Source: Moorella humiferrea (GTDB lineage Bacteria; Bacillota; DSM-521; Neomoorellales; Neomoorellaceae). From it: a stretch of DNA of 64,000 nucleotides. The translations under genes and the position numbers were made by a program. The notes beneath the pieces were generated by a model. That model saw only the letters and a program-made list of their open reading frames with translations, did no database searches and was not told the DNA's origin. Below are positions 36,539 to 45,446 of this stretch, piece by piece. The stretch covers positions 532,001 to 596,000 of the forward strand of contig NZ_CP136419.1 in assembly GCF_039233145.1 (NCBI RefSeq), in the 5' to 3' direction. How positions within the stretch are numbered: position 1 is the first letter of the stretch; every line of letters begins with the position of its first letter.

Positions 36539-37281
36539 CGGATGCCCGCCGTGTCCTGTCCTATCTGGCGTCCGTTGTTTTCTTGCTCCTTATTTGGTGG
36601 CTTCTGGCATTAATTATAAATAATCCGGGTCTGCCTGATCCCTTGAAGGTTTTCCACAGTCTGGTGGAGAAAGGCTGGCCGGAACTGGCACGCCATATGT
36701 ACGTCAGTACCTACAGAGTTCTGGGAAGTCTGGCACTGGCGTTAGTTGTGGGGGTGCCTTTAGGCCTCCTGGCCGGGCGGCAACCGCTTTTTGACGCCTT
36801 TCTGGCACCCCTGGTTTACCTCCTTTACCCCGTTCCCAAGGTCGCCCTTTTGCCGGTAGCCATGGTTCTTTTAGGTATCGGCGATTCTACCAGAATGCTT
36901 GTTATTTTTATGGTGGTCGTCAATCAGATCCTAATTACGACCCGGGACGCCGCTCGCAAGATACCGCCCCAGCTGCTGCTGTCCGTCGCCTCCCTGGGGG
37001 CCGGCAAATTCAGCCTGTACCGCCAGGTGGTCATACCTGCCTGCCTGCCGGAAATAATAACGGCCGTGCGCATATCCCTGGGCAGTGCCATCTCCGTCCT
37101 TTTTTTAAGCGAAACCATCGCCGGCAACAGTGGCCTGGGGTATTACATCCTGGACGGGCTGTTCAGGGCCGATTATGGAGCGATGTTTGCCGGGATACTG
37201 GCCATGGCCCTCATGGGCCTGGTCCTTTATATTTTGCTTAATTTCCTAGAATATCTCCTGTGTCCCTGGCATCGGCTGTAG
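36535..37281 (+). CDS. ABC transporter permease (NitT/TauT type)
   Basis: A 248-residue permease with about six membrane segments and the EAA loop (RDAARKIPPQLLLSVASLGAGK...VVIPACLPEIITAVR). The GTG start at 36535 is favoured because it makes the standard GTGA overlap with the ATPase stop; an in-frame ATG at 36469 would put 22 codons inside the ATPase gene. Completes the substrate-binding, ATPase and permease set. Confidence 0.92.
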   Translation: MTDARRVLSYLASVVFLLLIWWLLALIINNPGLPDPLKVFHSLVEKGWPELARHMYVSTYRVLGSLALALVVGVPLGLLAGRQPLFDAFLAPLVYLLYPVPKVALLPVAMVLLGIGDSTRMLVIFMVVVNQILITTRDAARKIPPQLLLSVASLGAGKFSLYRQVVIPACLPEIITAVRISLGSAISVLFLSETIAGNSGLGYYILDGLFRADYGAMFAGILAMALMGLVLYILLNFLEYLLCPWHRL

Positions 37282-37329
37282 TCAGCATTGCGGGGTCGGC
37301 AGGGGAGGCAAAACGTGGATGTAACGTAA

Positions 37330-37977
37330 TTAGGGTTGTAGAGCCAGGCGGCGGGCGGCAGCAGTATAAAAGGAGCATTTTTCCGGCCCGGCGCCTGCGG
37401 GACGGGCCAGGCGGCGGGCATCCTGGACGACTTGCCAGGCGGGGTCGTCCAGGACCGTCTCCCCCGCGGTGATAATCTTTACCACCTGTTCAATAATGTC
37501 TCTTTCGAGGCCAACCTTGGTCATGATCTCCCGGGCCAAGGCAGCGGTTCCTGCCTTTTCTCCGCCCACACCAATGTCGTAGAACAGGCAGGCCGCGATG
37601 GCTACCAGGGGTTGCACGCCTTCTTCCCGGGCTATTTTTTCGGCAAAGCTGGCGGCCTTTAAGGCCAGGTTGAGCAATTCCCTCTGGTGGAAGAGATTTT
37701 TCCGGGCCTCTACTTCCAACTTATCGCGGATTACCCGGGGCTGGCGCTGGTAAACGGTGGCCACTTCTCCCAGGCACTTGCTGGCGTAGGAACACCAGGC
37801 GGCACAGCCGGGGTCAAAGCGGGGGTTGGTTACCAGCTTGCGGCAGTGGGGGCAGCGTAAGTTGACATCGTCCTTCCAGAACTCAATCAGGCCGCCGCAG
37901 TGGGGGCAGGGTTCCTCGAAAATATCGCCGGGCTTCCAGTAGCGACGGTCCTGGCCGGGGCAGCGTACCGGGCTCAT
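37330..37977 (-). CDS. Zinc-ribbon protein with degenerate HD-type domain
   Basis: I do not know a function. The 215 residues start with a zinc-ribbon of two CxxC pairs (EPCPHCGG and LRCPHCRK), then a third cysteine cluster (GCAAWCSYASKC), then an HD-phosphohydrolase-like helical region in which the usual HDIG reads YDIG (ACLFYDIGVGG). Loss of that His would weaken metal binding, so it may sense rather than hydrolyse. ATG 37977 with GGAGGAGG 5 nt upstream is chosen over an upstream in-frame start. It converges on the ABC operon. Confidence 0.7.
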   Translation of the reverse strand: MSPVRCPGQDRRYWKPGDIFEEPCPHCGGLIEFWKDDVNLRCPHCRKLVTNPRFDPGCAAWCSYASKCLGEVATVYQRQPRVIRDKLEVEARKNLFHQRELLNLALKAASFAEKIAREEGVQPLVAIAACLFYDIGVGGEKAGTAALAREIMTKVGLERDIIEQVVKIITAGETVLDDPAWQVVQDARRLARPAGAGPEKCSFYTAAARRLALQP

Positions 37978-38076
37978 TTTTCCTCCTCCTTTTTCTCTAC
38001 TTACCTGCATCCTAATACGGAACCTTACGGCGGGCTATGATGGAGATCACATACGGAAGGGAGAATACTGTATTAA

Positions 38077-39312
38077 ATGTCGCCGGGAAACAAGGTAAGA
38101 AAGGCCACCTTTCTACTTATAGTTTTTTTTCTCTTTTTTATAACACCCTTTAAAGTTTGGGCGGAAAATGAGGAAACGCCTCCCCAGATTACGGCAGCGG
38201 CGGCGGTTTTGATGGACATGGCCACGGGAAAGGTACTCTGGGAAAAGAATCCTGATGAACGTAAGGCCCCGGCCAGTACCACTAAAATCCTGACGGCGTT
38301 GATTGCCCTGGAAAAGGGACGTTTGGATGATGTGATTACCGTGGGGCCCAATCCCCCGCGGGTGGACGGCACCAGGGTCTATCTGGTAGAAGGAGAGCAA
38401 GTGACCTTGGAAAATCTCCTCTATGCCATGCTCCTTAACTCCGGTAACGACGCCGCCCTGGCCATCGCCGAGCATTACGGCGGGTCCCAGGAAGGCTTTG
38501 CCCGGTTGATGAATGAAAAGGCCGCCTCCCTGGGAGCCGTGAATTCCCACTTTGTGACCCCCAATGGCCTTCCCAATCCCAATCACTATACCACCGCGAG
38601 GGATCTGGCGATAATCGCCCGCGCGGCCATGCAGAACGAAACCTTTCGCCGCATAGTAGCCACCAAAACCCGGCCCTGGCACGGTCAAGAATGGGAAACG
38701 ACCTTGATCAACCAGAATAAGCTCCTCTGGAACTATGAAGGCGCCGATGGGGTAAAAAACGGATACACCTCCGAAGCCCATTTTACCCTGGTGGGTTCGG
38801 CTACCCGGGACGGGCAGAGCTATCTGGCAGTGGTCCTGGACGAACGCAGCTCCCGGACGGCCGAAGGGGACGTGGCCGCCCTCCTGGATTATGCCTTCAA
38901 GGAATTTCGTTCCTTTCAACTGGTACGCCAGGGCGAAATCGTTGCCGTAGTCGAGGCCGGGGACGGCAAAAAGGTAGAGCTTGCGGCGGCCGCGGATCTG
39001 GCCATAGTCGGCAGGAACGATGGCAGCGGTCCCCCGGTCGGGCGGCTGGAGCTTTCTCCAATAAAGGGCCCCCTCCCGGCGGGCCGGAGCGTTGGCGAAA
39101 TTGTTTTCCGCCAGAATGGGGAGGTGGTGGGCCGGGTAGCCGTTGTCAACCGCCAGCCTATCCCGGCGCGGCCTCTAAGCATCGGCGACTGGTGGTTAAG
39201 GTTCAGCCTGCCAGTATTGGGTGTGGCCGGTTTATATTATCTGGTTCAGGCCGAAAAACAGCGCCGCCGGCTTTTTCGCGCCCGCAGGCGGGTTTTCGGC
39301 GATTATTCCTAA
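38077..39312 (+). CDS. D-alanyl-D-alanine carboxypeptidase, DacF/DacB class
   Basis: A penicillin-binding carboxypeptidase that trims peptidoglycan stems. A signal peptide (about 1-29) precedes the S11 domain: SxxK in PASTTKILTAL, SGN in LNSGNDAALAIAEHYGG, and KNG in GVKNGYTSEAHF where KTG is usual. A C-terminal PBP5-like domain and a final membrane segment (LPVLGVAGLYYLVQAE) follow, ending with a basic tail. 411 residues. DacF in spore formers acts in cortex formation, DacA in vegetative walls; sequence alone does not settle which. The ATG is preceded by a distant AGGGAG. Confidence 0.9.
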   Translation: MSPGNKVRKATFLLIVFFLFFITPFKVWAENEETPPQITAAAAVLMDMATGKVLWEKNPDERKAPASTTKILTALIALEKGRLDDVITVGPNPPRVDGTRVYLVEGEQVTLENLLYAMLLNSGNDAALAIAEHYGGSQEGFARLMNEKAASLGAVNSHFVTPNGLPNPNHYTTARDLAIIARAAMQNETFRRIVATKTRPWHGQEWETTLINQNKLLWNYEGADGVKNGYTSEAHFTLVGSATRDGQSYLAVVLDERSSRTAEGDVAALLDYAFKEFRSFQLVRQGEIVAVVEAGDGKKVELAAAADLAIVGRNDGSGPPVGRLELSPIKGPLPAGRSVGEIVFRQNGEVVGRVAVVNRQPIPARPLSIGDWWLRFSLPVLGVAGLYYLVQAEKQRRRLFRARRRVFGDYS

Positions 39313-39317
39313 AAGGG

Positions 39318-40724
39318 CTAAAGGCACGGACGACTGGCCAGGGGTATTCCCAGTTCCCTGGCCGTCACCGGGTTCAGGGCAGCCAGGTCGGTCTTGTTGA
39401 CCTGTCTCACGGCTTTTTTACCGAGGGCGCGTACCCCTTCCATGATTTCCGTGTTGCAGGCCCGTAGAAAGTTGGCCAGATTTTGGGCGGCTTTCTCGAC
39501 GTCCAGACGATTTTGATAGCGCCCCGTGGCAAAGACAACGTCCACGGGGGGTTCCCAGGGTAAGGCCTTCAACACCTGGGTATGGGTGAGGGCGAAGAGG
39601 GCTATGGTGCCGATATATACGGCGTCGGCCCCCAGGGCCAGGACCTTTAAAAAATCACCGGGCGTCACCAGTCCGCCGCCGGCTATCAGGCTGACCCGTT
39701 TTTTGACGCCCTGTTTTTTTAAATAGGCGGCCGCGCGGTTGACGGCATAGACCGTCGGCACGCCGAAGTCGTCCTGGATTATGGGCGGTGAACCCTTTGA
39801 GGCAGCCCCAGCGCCATCGATGGCTATAAAATCAACGTCGGCTTCCAGAAGTATTTCCAGATCCCTTTCCAGATCGTTGCCGGCGCCGATTTTAACGCCG
39901 ACGGGCACGCCGTCGGACAGGTGACGTAGCCTGGTGACCAGGCGCGGTAAATCTTTACGGGGGTTGTTCATACCCGGCATGCGGGCGTAGGTGACGACCG
40001 CCTGGCCGGGTTTGAGGCCAATGAGGCGGCGACCTAAGGGAGGCAGCTCATTGTATTCGGTACGATGCCCCAGGCCGCCGATGGCCGCCTGGCCCAGCTG
40101 AATTTCGATCATGTCGGCCTGTTTTAATATCTCCGGTTGATGATTTAAGCCGTTGCGGGTGTACTGGACGATGAGGAAGCGTGCGGCCCGGCGCTCGGAC
40201 GGGAGCATGGGGCCTTCGCCGGTGTTGGAGGCCGTGCCCGCCAGGGCCGCGCCTCGGGCCAGGGCAACCTTGGTTTTTTCGCTTAAGGCCAGCCCGTAGG
40301 CCATGCCGGAAACAATGATGGGCATGCTTATTTGAAGGGGCCGTTTCGCCCGGGGTCCTAGAGTCACCTTGGTGTCGACGGGGACGCTTCCTTCGACGGG
40401 GAGTTTGGCTAACTGGGCCAGGTTAAAGATAAGGTCTTCCGTTCCTGGAGAACGCCAGGGACTGCCGAAGGGGCGTTGGATGATTTTGCCATGGTGGGCC
40501 CGCAGATTGGTTTCCACAATTTTCTGAAGGCCGGTGCGCGTTGAGGCCGAGACGAATTCCCATAGATTCTCATCATAAGGTTCGGTCATTATGGTTTGAA
40601 GAAAGAAATCGTGCCACCGGTTCAACAGGGGGCGACGGAGGAACCATAACCCCAGAAGGGTCAGACCGGCTGAGCCCAGTACGGTTTTAAAGAGATCGCC
40701 GCTTCCGGCTTTTTTATTATTCAT
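39318..40724 (-). CDS. Membrane-anchored FMN-binding glutamate-synthase-like protein
   Basis: A 468-residue protein of the FMN-binding glutamate synthase family, related to the central synthase domain of GltB but without the amidotransferase. Motifs: GMAYGLALSEKTKVALARGAAL, VGVKIGAGNDLERDLE, FIAIDGAGAASKGSPP, GADAVYIGTIALFAL. One N-terminal membrane segment (about residues 13-33) is unusual for an ammonia-assimilating enzyme. The cysteines that hold the 3Fe-4S cluster in GltB are not obvious, apart from CNTEI and the C-terminal Cys. Start ATG 40724 with GGAG 7 nt upstream. Convergent with the carboxypeptidase gene. Confidence 0.85.
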   Translation of the reverse strand: MNNKKAGSGDLFKTVLGSAGLTLLGLWFLRRPLLNRWHDFFLQTIMTEPYDENLWEFVSASTRTGLQKIVETNLRAHHGKIIQRPFGSPWRSPGTEDLIFNLAQLAKLPVEGSVPVDTKVTLGPRAKRPLQISMPIIVSGMAYGLALSEKTKVALARGAALAGTASNTGEGPMLPSERRAARFLIVQYTRNGLNHQPEILKQADMIEIQLGQAAIGGLGHRTEYNELPPLGRRLIGLKPGQAVVTYARMPGMNNPRKDLPRLVTRLRHLSDGVPVGVKIGAGNDLERDLEILLEADVDFIAIDGAGAASKGSPPIIQDDFGVPTVYAVNRAAAYLKKQGVKKRVSLIAGGGLVTPGDFLKVLALGADAVYIGTIALFALTHTQVLKALPWEPPVDVVFATGRYQNRLDVEKAAQNLANFLRACNTEIMEGVRALGKKAVRQVNKTDLAALNPVTARELGIPLASRPCL

Positions 40725-40844
40725 CTGATACTCCATTCCCCTATAGACAGTGTATTATCATTATCTCCTAAAAAGCCAAGCCTATATTCTAGGCTCATTA
40801 CCCTTCCGGGAATGGGACAGAATATGGGCAGGCAGGTGATAAAA

Positions 40845-41867
40845 ATGGGTACGCCTCTAAAGAGGGTCATTTTTGAGCCCGGTGCCCTTGATTATCCTTT
40901 GGGTAAAAAACTATACCATACTTTTCGTGAAAAGGGCCTGGAGATACTCTTTACTTCTTCCTACAACCGGATAACCGGCATTCCTGGTAAATCTATGCGG
41001 GAAAGCTTCATGGAAGCCAAAAGGACCCTGGTGGTGGGGGTAAGACGAAGCAGGCGTCTGGAAACCTGCAAACCATCGGCCCACTATCAATTACCTCTAG
41101 CTACTAGTTGCCCCGGAATGTGCGAGTACTGTTACCTGTTCACCCACTTCGGCCGCAGGCCGTACCAGCGAATTTACGTCAACATAGACGAAATCCTGGC
41201 GATGGCCAAGGATTATATCGAGGACAGGAAACCGGAAGTTACGGTCTTTGAAGCGGCAGCTACTTCAGACCCCCTTCCGGTAGAAAAATATACCGGTAAC
41301 CTGGCCCGTACCATTGAATTTATGGGTAATCAACCCCTGGGACGCTTGCGTGTTGTCACCAAATTTACCGATGTTGCAAACCTTTTGGGATTAGACCACC
41401 GCGGTCATACCCGCTTTCGTTTTAGTATTAACGCCGCGGATATAATTAAGCGTTTTGAGCATGGTACGCCGCCGCTGGCAGAACGGCTGGCGGCGGCTGC
41501 CAGGATAATAAAGGCCGGCTATCCCCCGGGTTTTATCATAGCCCCCATATTTTACCTGGATGGCTGGCAAGAGCAATACCGGGCTCTTTTTCAAGAAATT
41601 GCCCGGCAACCTTTAATTGCAGAACACAACGACCTGACCCTGGAATTGATAACCCATCGCTTCACGAAAAAGGCGAAGACCACTATAGAAACTTTATTTC
41701 CAAAGACAGAATTACCTCTCGATGAAGAGGACCGCAGTTTCAAATACGGCCAGTTCGGTTACGGTAAATATGTTTACCCTGCTAAGGTAAAAACAGAGAT
41801 GGAATCGTTTTTTAAAGAAATGGTAGCTACTTATCTACCCCAGGCGACTATTGAATACTTTATATAG
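40845..41867 (+). CDS. splB: Spore photoproduct lyase
   Basis: A radical SAM enzyme that repairs the thymine spore photoproduct during germination. The cluster motif is C-x3-C-x2-C in CPGMCEYCYLFTHFGRRPY (near residue 85), and the 340-residue length and N-terminal RVIFEPGALDYPLGKKL segment are typical. ATG 40845 follows AGGTGAT, complementary to the 16S 3' end. An inverted repeat AGCCTA-TATTC-TAGGCT lies at 40779-40795 in the divergent upstream region. Direct evidence for an endospore life style. Confidence 0.95.
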   Translation: MGTPLKRVIFEPGALDYPLGKKLYHTFREKGLEILFTSSYNRITGIPGKSMRESFMEAKRTLVVGVRRSRRLETCKPSAHYQLPLATSCPGMCEYCYLFTHFGRRPYQRIYVNIDEILAMAKDYIEDRKPEVTVFEAAATSDPLPVEKYTGNLARTIEFMGNQPLGRLRVVTKFTDVANLLGLDHRGHTRFRFSINAADIIKRFEHGTPPLAERLAAAARIIKAGYPPGFIIAPIFYLDGWQEQYRALFQEIARQPLIAEHNDLTLELITHRFTKKAKTTIETLFPKTELPLDEEDRSFKYGQFGYGKYVYPAKVKTEMESFFKEMVATYLPQATIEYFI

Positions 41868-41881
41868 CTATGATTACTAGT

Positions 41882-42685
41882 TTACAAGGCGCGTATTTTT
41901 ACTCCCCGGGCGAGTTCTTCGCCGGCTAAATTATAAAGCGTATCCAGGAGGGCTACCTGGAAACTGGCCGGCCCCTGGCTGGCTGCCGCCGCAGATTCTG
42001 CCGCCAGCCCATAATAGGCGAGGGCCGCAGCACTGGCTGTTACGCCGTCTTCCTCCACGGCCCGGAAAGCGGCGATTATCGCGGTGGCAGAACAGCCGGT
42101 TCCGGTAACGAGGGTCAGCAGGGGGTGCCCATTGTCTACTGCCAGCAGGCGTTCCCCGTCACTAATGTAATCAGTAGCTCCCGTAACCGCTACCACAGTA
42201 TTTAAATCCCTGGCTACTTGCTTGACCATTTCTGCCACCTGGGCAGGAGCCCCCGCGGCATCTACTCCTTTTGTCTGCCCGCCAAAACCACCTATGATGG
42301 CTATTTCCGACGCATTACCGCGGAGGATATCGACATGCAGTTCCTTGATAATTTTTTGCGCCGTCCGGGTGCGGAAAGGCGTAGCCCCGGCTCCTACAGG
42401 ATCAAAAACTACAGGGATGCCGGCTTTATTGGCTGCTTTACCTGCCAAGAGCATTGCTTCAACTACATCTTCCGTCAAGGTTCCCATATTCAGTACTACC
42501 GCCTGGGCCAAGCGGGCCATATCAGCCACTTCTTCCGCGGCGTAGGCCATGACCGGCGAGGCGCCGACGGCCAGGGTGACATTGGCCGTCAAATTGGTTA
42601 CTACCAGGTTGGTTATGTGGTGAACTAAAGGTCTTTGCTCCCTTATCCTCCGGCGTAGAGATACTACCTGTTCGCCCCAGTCCAT
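41882..42685 (-). CDS. thiM: Hydroxyethylthiazole kinase ThiM
   Basis: Phosphorylates salvaged hydroxyethylthiazole for thiamine synthesis. The 267-residue ribokinase-like protein has HHITNLVVTNLTANVTLAVGASPVMAYA, DPVGAGATPFR, AVTGATDYI and GTGCSATAIIAAF with its catalytic GTGC motif. ATG 42685 follows GGAAGGAG on the minus strand. Unlike the two other thiamine loci in the window, no TPP riboswitch is visible in its 115-bp upstream region. Confidence 0.95.
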   Translation of the reverse strand: MDWGEQVVSLRRRIREQRPLVHHITNLVVTNLTANVTLAVGASPVMAYAAEEVADMARLAQAVVLNMGTLTEDVVEAMLLAGKAANKAGIPVVFDPVGAGATPFRTRTAQKIIKELHVDILRGNASEIAIIGGFGGQTKGVDAAGAPAQVAEMVKQVARDLNTVVAVTGATDYISDGERLLAVDNGHPLLTLVTGTGCSATAIIAAFRAVEEDGVTASAAALAYYGLAAESAAAASQGPASFQVALLDTLYNLAGEELARGVKIRAL

Positions 42686-42800
42686 ATTCTCCTTCCTTTC
42701 ATATTTTTGAGCCCGTTTTACTTCAGTATACCATAATTTTTAATCTCCAGAACTCGATATGCCAGCAGGAATTTAGCGGCTGCCCGCAGAAATCTGCCTT

Positions 42801-45350
42801 ATGCTGGAAAGGCCTTTGGTGTGGACGGCCATTGCGTATATAGTTGGCCTGCTTTTGACTCCGCAAATAAAAGCGGCGCCGGCCTGGGCCCTTGCCCTGG
42901 CCGTTAGTCCCTTGCTGCCGGTTTTATTTATCCGGAGGCCGCAGCGTCGTCAATGGCGGTACGCGTTTTTTCTGGCCGGATTTATGGCCCTGGGTGTCGT
43001 TGTTGGCACCTGGGATGACAGCCATCGCCAGAGCCAGCTTGTGGGCGAGCGGGATACATTTTTAGATCTTACCGGTGTAGTGACGGGGGAACCGCGGGTT
43101 TACGCCAACCGCGTCGAGTATACCCTTGAAGCCCGGGAGATAAGGCAGGGCGGGTACCACAAAAGGGTAAGGGAGAAAGTTCAGGTTGTACTTTATAAAA
43201 CTGCCGGAGAAGGGGCCATTGCCCTTTATCGCTACGGCGACGTCCTCAAAGTCCACGGTCGGCTGGAGGCCCCGCGGACGGCCCGCAATCCCGGTGAGCT
43301 GGACTACCGCGCCTACCTGGAGCGTCAGTATATTTATAACCGTATGGTAATAAACGACCGGCAGGCCATAACAAAGGTGGGTACCGATCCGGGCAATCCC
43401 CTGGTTCGCCTGGCCTTTTTTTGCAAAGCCAGGGTGAAGGAAACCATCGCCGCGGCCGTGCCGCCGCGCCAGGCAGGAATCCTGGCGGCCCTTTTATTTG
43501 GTGACGTTAATGAATTAACGCAGGCCGACGCCGACACCTTTAAAAACCTGGGCGTATTTCATTTCTTCGCCGTCAGCGGTTCCAATACGGCCGTGGTTTT
43601 GCTGATCGTCATGGCCGTCGCCGGCCTTTTAGGATTGGGACGTAAGGCGGCCGTAGCCTTAAGCCTTGCCGGGCTCCTTTTTTACGCCGCCGCAACCAAC
43701 TTTACTCCTTCGGTCCTCAGGGCCGGCCTCATGGCCGCTTTGGGGTTGATGGCCTACCTGCGGCGGGAGAACCGGGACTTCTATACCGCCCTGGCCCTGG
43801 CGGCCCTGATAATCCTCTTCTTTCGCCCGCGTTACCTCTACGACGGCGGCTTTCAGCTTTCCTTTGCCGCCGCCTGGGGAATTGTTTATCTATATCCCCT
43901 GCTGGACGCCCTTTTGACCCGGCTTCCGTCCTGGCGGGTCTACCTGATAGTTCCCCTGGCGGCCCAGGTGGCCACGATGCCTTTGGTGGCCTACTATTTT
44001 AATTTTATATCCCTTTTAAGCCTGCCGGCCAACCTGTTAACTGCCTTTGTGGTGGGAGGCATTGTCGCCGTGGGGCTGGCTGCCGCCGTCCTGGCCGTAG
44101 TCGCTCCTGCGGCCGGCGGCGCTGTATTCGCCGCCCTGGGCGCGGTGGTAACTATGCTTCTAGCCTTTTTGGAAATCCTGGCCGGTATGCCGGGAATTAT
44201 TATCCCTGTGGCCGCGCCCTCCTCTGAAGTGGTGGCAGGTTATTATCTCGTCTTAATCCTTTTGCGGGAAATATGGCTGCGCCGCTATGAACCCCGCTGG
44301 CAGGCTTTGTGGCAGTGGCACCGCCGCGAGCTGGGCCTGCTGGCTCTCCTTACCCTGGCCACCCTCCTAATTTTTCTTTATCCTCCGGGCCGGCAGGAGG
44401 AACTCAAGGTAACCTTTATCGACGTTGGCCAGGGAGACGCCATTTACATGGCCACTCCCTCCGGTCGGCACCTCCTTATCGACGGCGGCGGGCGTCCCTA
44501 CGATCAGGAAAATTTCGACGTGGGGGAAAGGGTGGTGGTGCCCTTCCTCCGTCGCCAGGGGGTGCGGCATCTGGACGTGGTTATCAGCACCCATCCCGAT
44601 GCCGATCATATGGGAGGCCTCTTTTCCGTAGTCCGCGAGATGCCCGTGTCCCTTGTGGTCGTGCCGCCCTTACGCGGAACCATGCTGGAAGAGTACCGCC
44701 CCTTCCTGGCCGAACTTCAGGCCCGGGGTATACCCTGGCAGGAAGCAGGTCGCGGCGACGCCCTGGCCTTGGATCCGGCCATCAATATCCAGATCCTGCA
44801 CCCCGGCCGGGAAATCAACGGCAGCGAATCTTTCGGCAACAATAACTCCCTGGTGCTCAAGGTAATTTACCGTCAGTTTAGCCTGCTCCTTTCTGCCGAT
44901 ATCGAGGCCGAAGCCATGGCTGATCTGGTAAAAGGCGGGGTGGATGTAAGCTGTACCGTTTTTAAAGTGCCCCATCACGGCAGCCGCTACGGCCTGGAAC
45001 CGGACTTTTTACAAAGGGTGGCACCCCGGGCGGTGGTGATCTCCGTTGGGGACAGGAACAATTTCGGCCACCCGGCGCCGGAAATATTGGATTTCTGGCG
45101 GCGGCGCGGTGTTCCCGTTTACCGTACCGACAGGCAGGGAGCCGTTACAGTCAGAAGCGACGGGGTACGCTGGTGGGTAAACACCGTCATCCCCGGGGAC
45201 GATCTGGTCGTAAAAAAGAACCGCGGCGCCTGGGAGGAAATAGGATACTTGAGGCGAATACATATAAGGACGGCGAAAAGTGCATATCAACCCCGGGGGT
45301 GCCCGCGAGGGCTGAGAGGTGCAAGGAATGCACTAACCCTTGGAACCTGA
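42801..45350 (+). CDS. comEC: Competence channel protein ComEC/Rec2 with metallo-beta-lactamase domain
   Basis: ComEC forms the inner-membrane DNA-uptake channel. The 849 residues contain an N-terminal soluble OB-like region, the competence membrane domain ([18 protein letters not shown]; many hydrophobic segments from about 220 to 520), and a C-terminal metallo-beta-lactamase domain ([40 protein letters not shown]). Homology to the family ends near VRWWVNT; the last about 50 codons run into the TPP riboswitch of thiC and the stop TGA (45348-45350) falls in its conserved core. No strong ribosome site precedes ATG 42801. Confidence 0.94.
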   Translation: MLERPLVWTAIAYIVGLLLTPQIKAAPAWALALAVSPLLPVLFIRRPQRRQWRYAFFLAGFMALGVVVGTWDDSHRQSQLVGERDTFLDLTGVVTGEPRVYANRVEYTLEAREIRQGGYHKRVREKVQVVLYKTAGEGAIALYRYGDVLKVHGRLEAPRTARNPGELDYRAYLERQYIYNRMVINDRQAITKVGTDPGNPLVRLAFFCKARVKETIAAAVPPRQAGILAALLFGDVNELTQADADTFKNLGVFHFFAVSGSNTAVVLLIVMAVAGLLGLGRKAAVALSLAGLLFYAAATNFTPSVLRAGLMAALGLMAYLRRENRDFYTALALAALIILFFRPRYLYDGGFQLSFAAAWGIVYLYPLLDALLTRLPSWRVYLIVPLAAQVATMPLVAYYFNFISLLSLPANLLTAFVVGGIVAVGLAAAVLAVVAPAAGGAVFAALGAVVTMLLAFLEILAGMPGIIIPVAAPSSEVVAGYYLVLILLREIWLRRYEPRWQALWQWHRRELGLLALLTLATLLIFLYPPGRQEELKVTFIDVGQGDAIYMATPSGRHLLIDGGGRPYDQENFDVGERVVVPFLRRQGVRHLDVVISTHPDADHMGGLFSVVREMPVSLVVVPPLRGTMLEEYRPFLAELQARGIPWQEAGRGDALALDPAINIQILHPGREINGSESFGNNNSLVLKVIYRQFSLLLSADIEAEAMADLVKGGVDVSCTVFKVPHHGSRYGLEPDFLQRVAPRAVVISVGDRNNFGHPAPEILDFWRRRGVPVYRTDRQGAVTVRSDGVRWWVNTVIPGDDLVVKKNRGAWEEIGYLRRIHIRTAKSAYQPRGCPRGLRGARNALTLGT

Positions 45351-45378
45351 TCTGGGTTATACCAGCGTAGGGAAGTGG
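45290..45378 (+). ncRNA. TPP riboswitch (THI element) of thiC, overlapping the comEC 3' end
   Basis: THI-box blocks in order: CCCCGGGGGTGCC, GAGGGCTGAGAGG, ACCCTTGGAACCTGATCTGG (conserved core about 45335-45355), GGTTATACCAGCGTAGGGA. The aptamer is followed at 45397 by a perfect intrinsic terminator, so it should act by transcription attenuation of thiC. The 5' half lies within the comEC reading frame and the core contains the comEC stop codon. Confidence 0.96.
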
Positions 45379-45396
45379 GGTCGAAGATTTGTCGAA

Positions 45397-45423
45397 AACA
45401 CCTGCTTGCCGCAGGTGTTTTTT
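45397..45423 (+). terminator. Regulated terminator of the thiC riboswitch
   Basis: Perfect 9-bp stem AACACCTGC / GCAGGTGTT with TTGCC loop followed by a T tract, 20 nt after the aptamer and 24 nt before the thiC start. It also serves as the comEC transcript end. Confidence 0.92.
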
Positions 45424-45446
45424 ACTAAAGAAGGAGGTAAAAAGAA

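Noticed and set aside
38713-38770. KNG instead of KTG as sign of an inactive carboxypeptidase
   Set aside because: The other two motifs are intact, and Thr-to-Asn changes at this position do not by themselves show loss of activity; kept as a normal gene with a note.
42801-45350. Frameshift in comEC as the cause of its long tail
   Set aside because: The metallo-beta-lactamase domain is complete and in frame to VRWWVN; the tail simply continues to the next stop, so no frameshift needs to be assumed.
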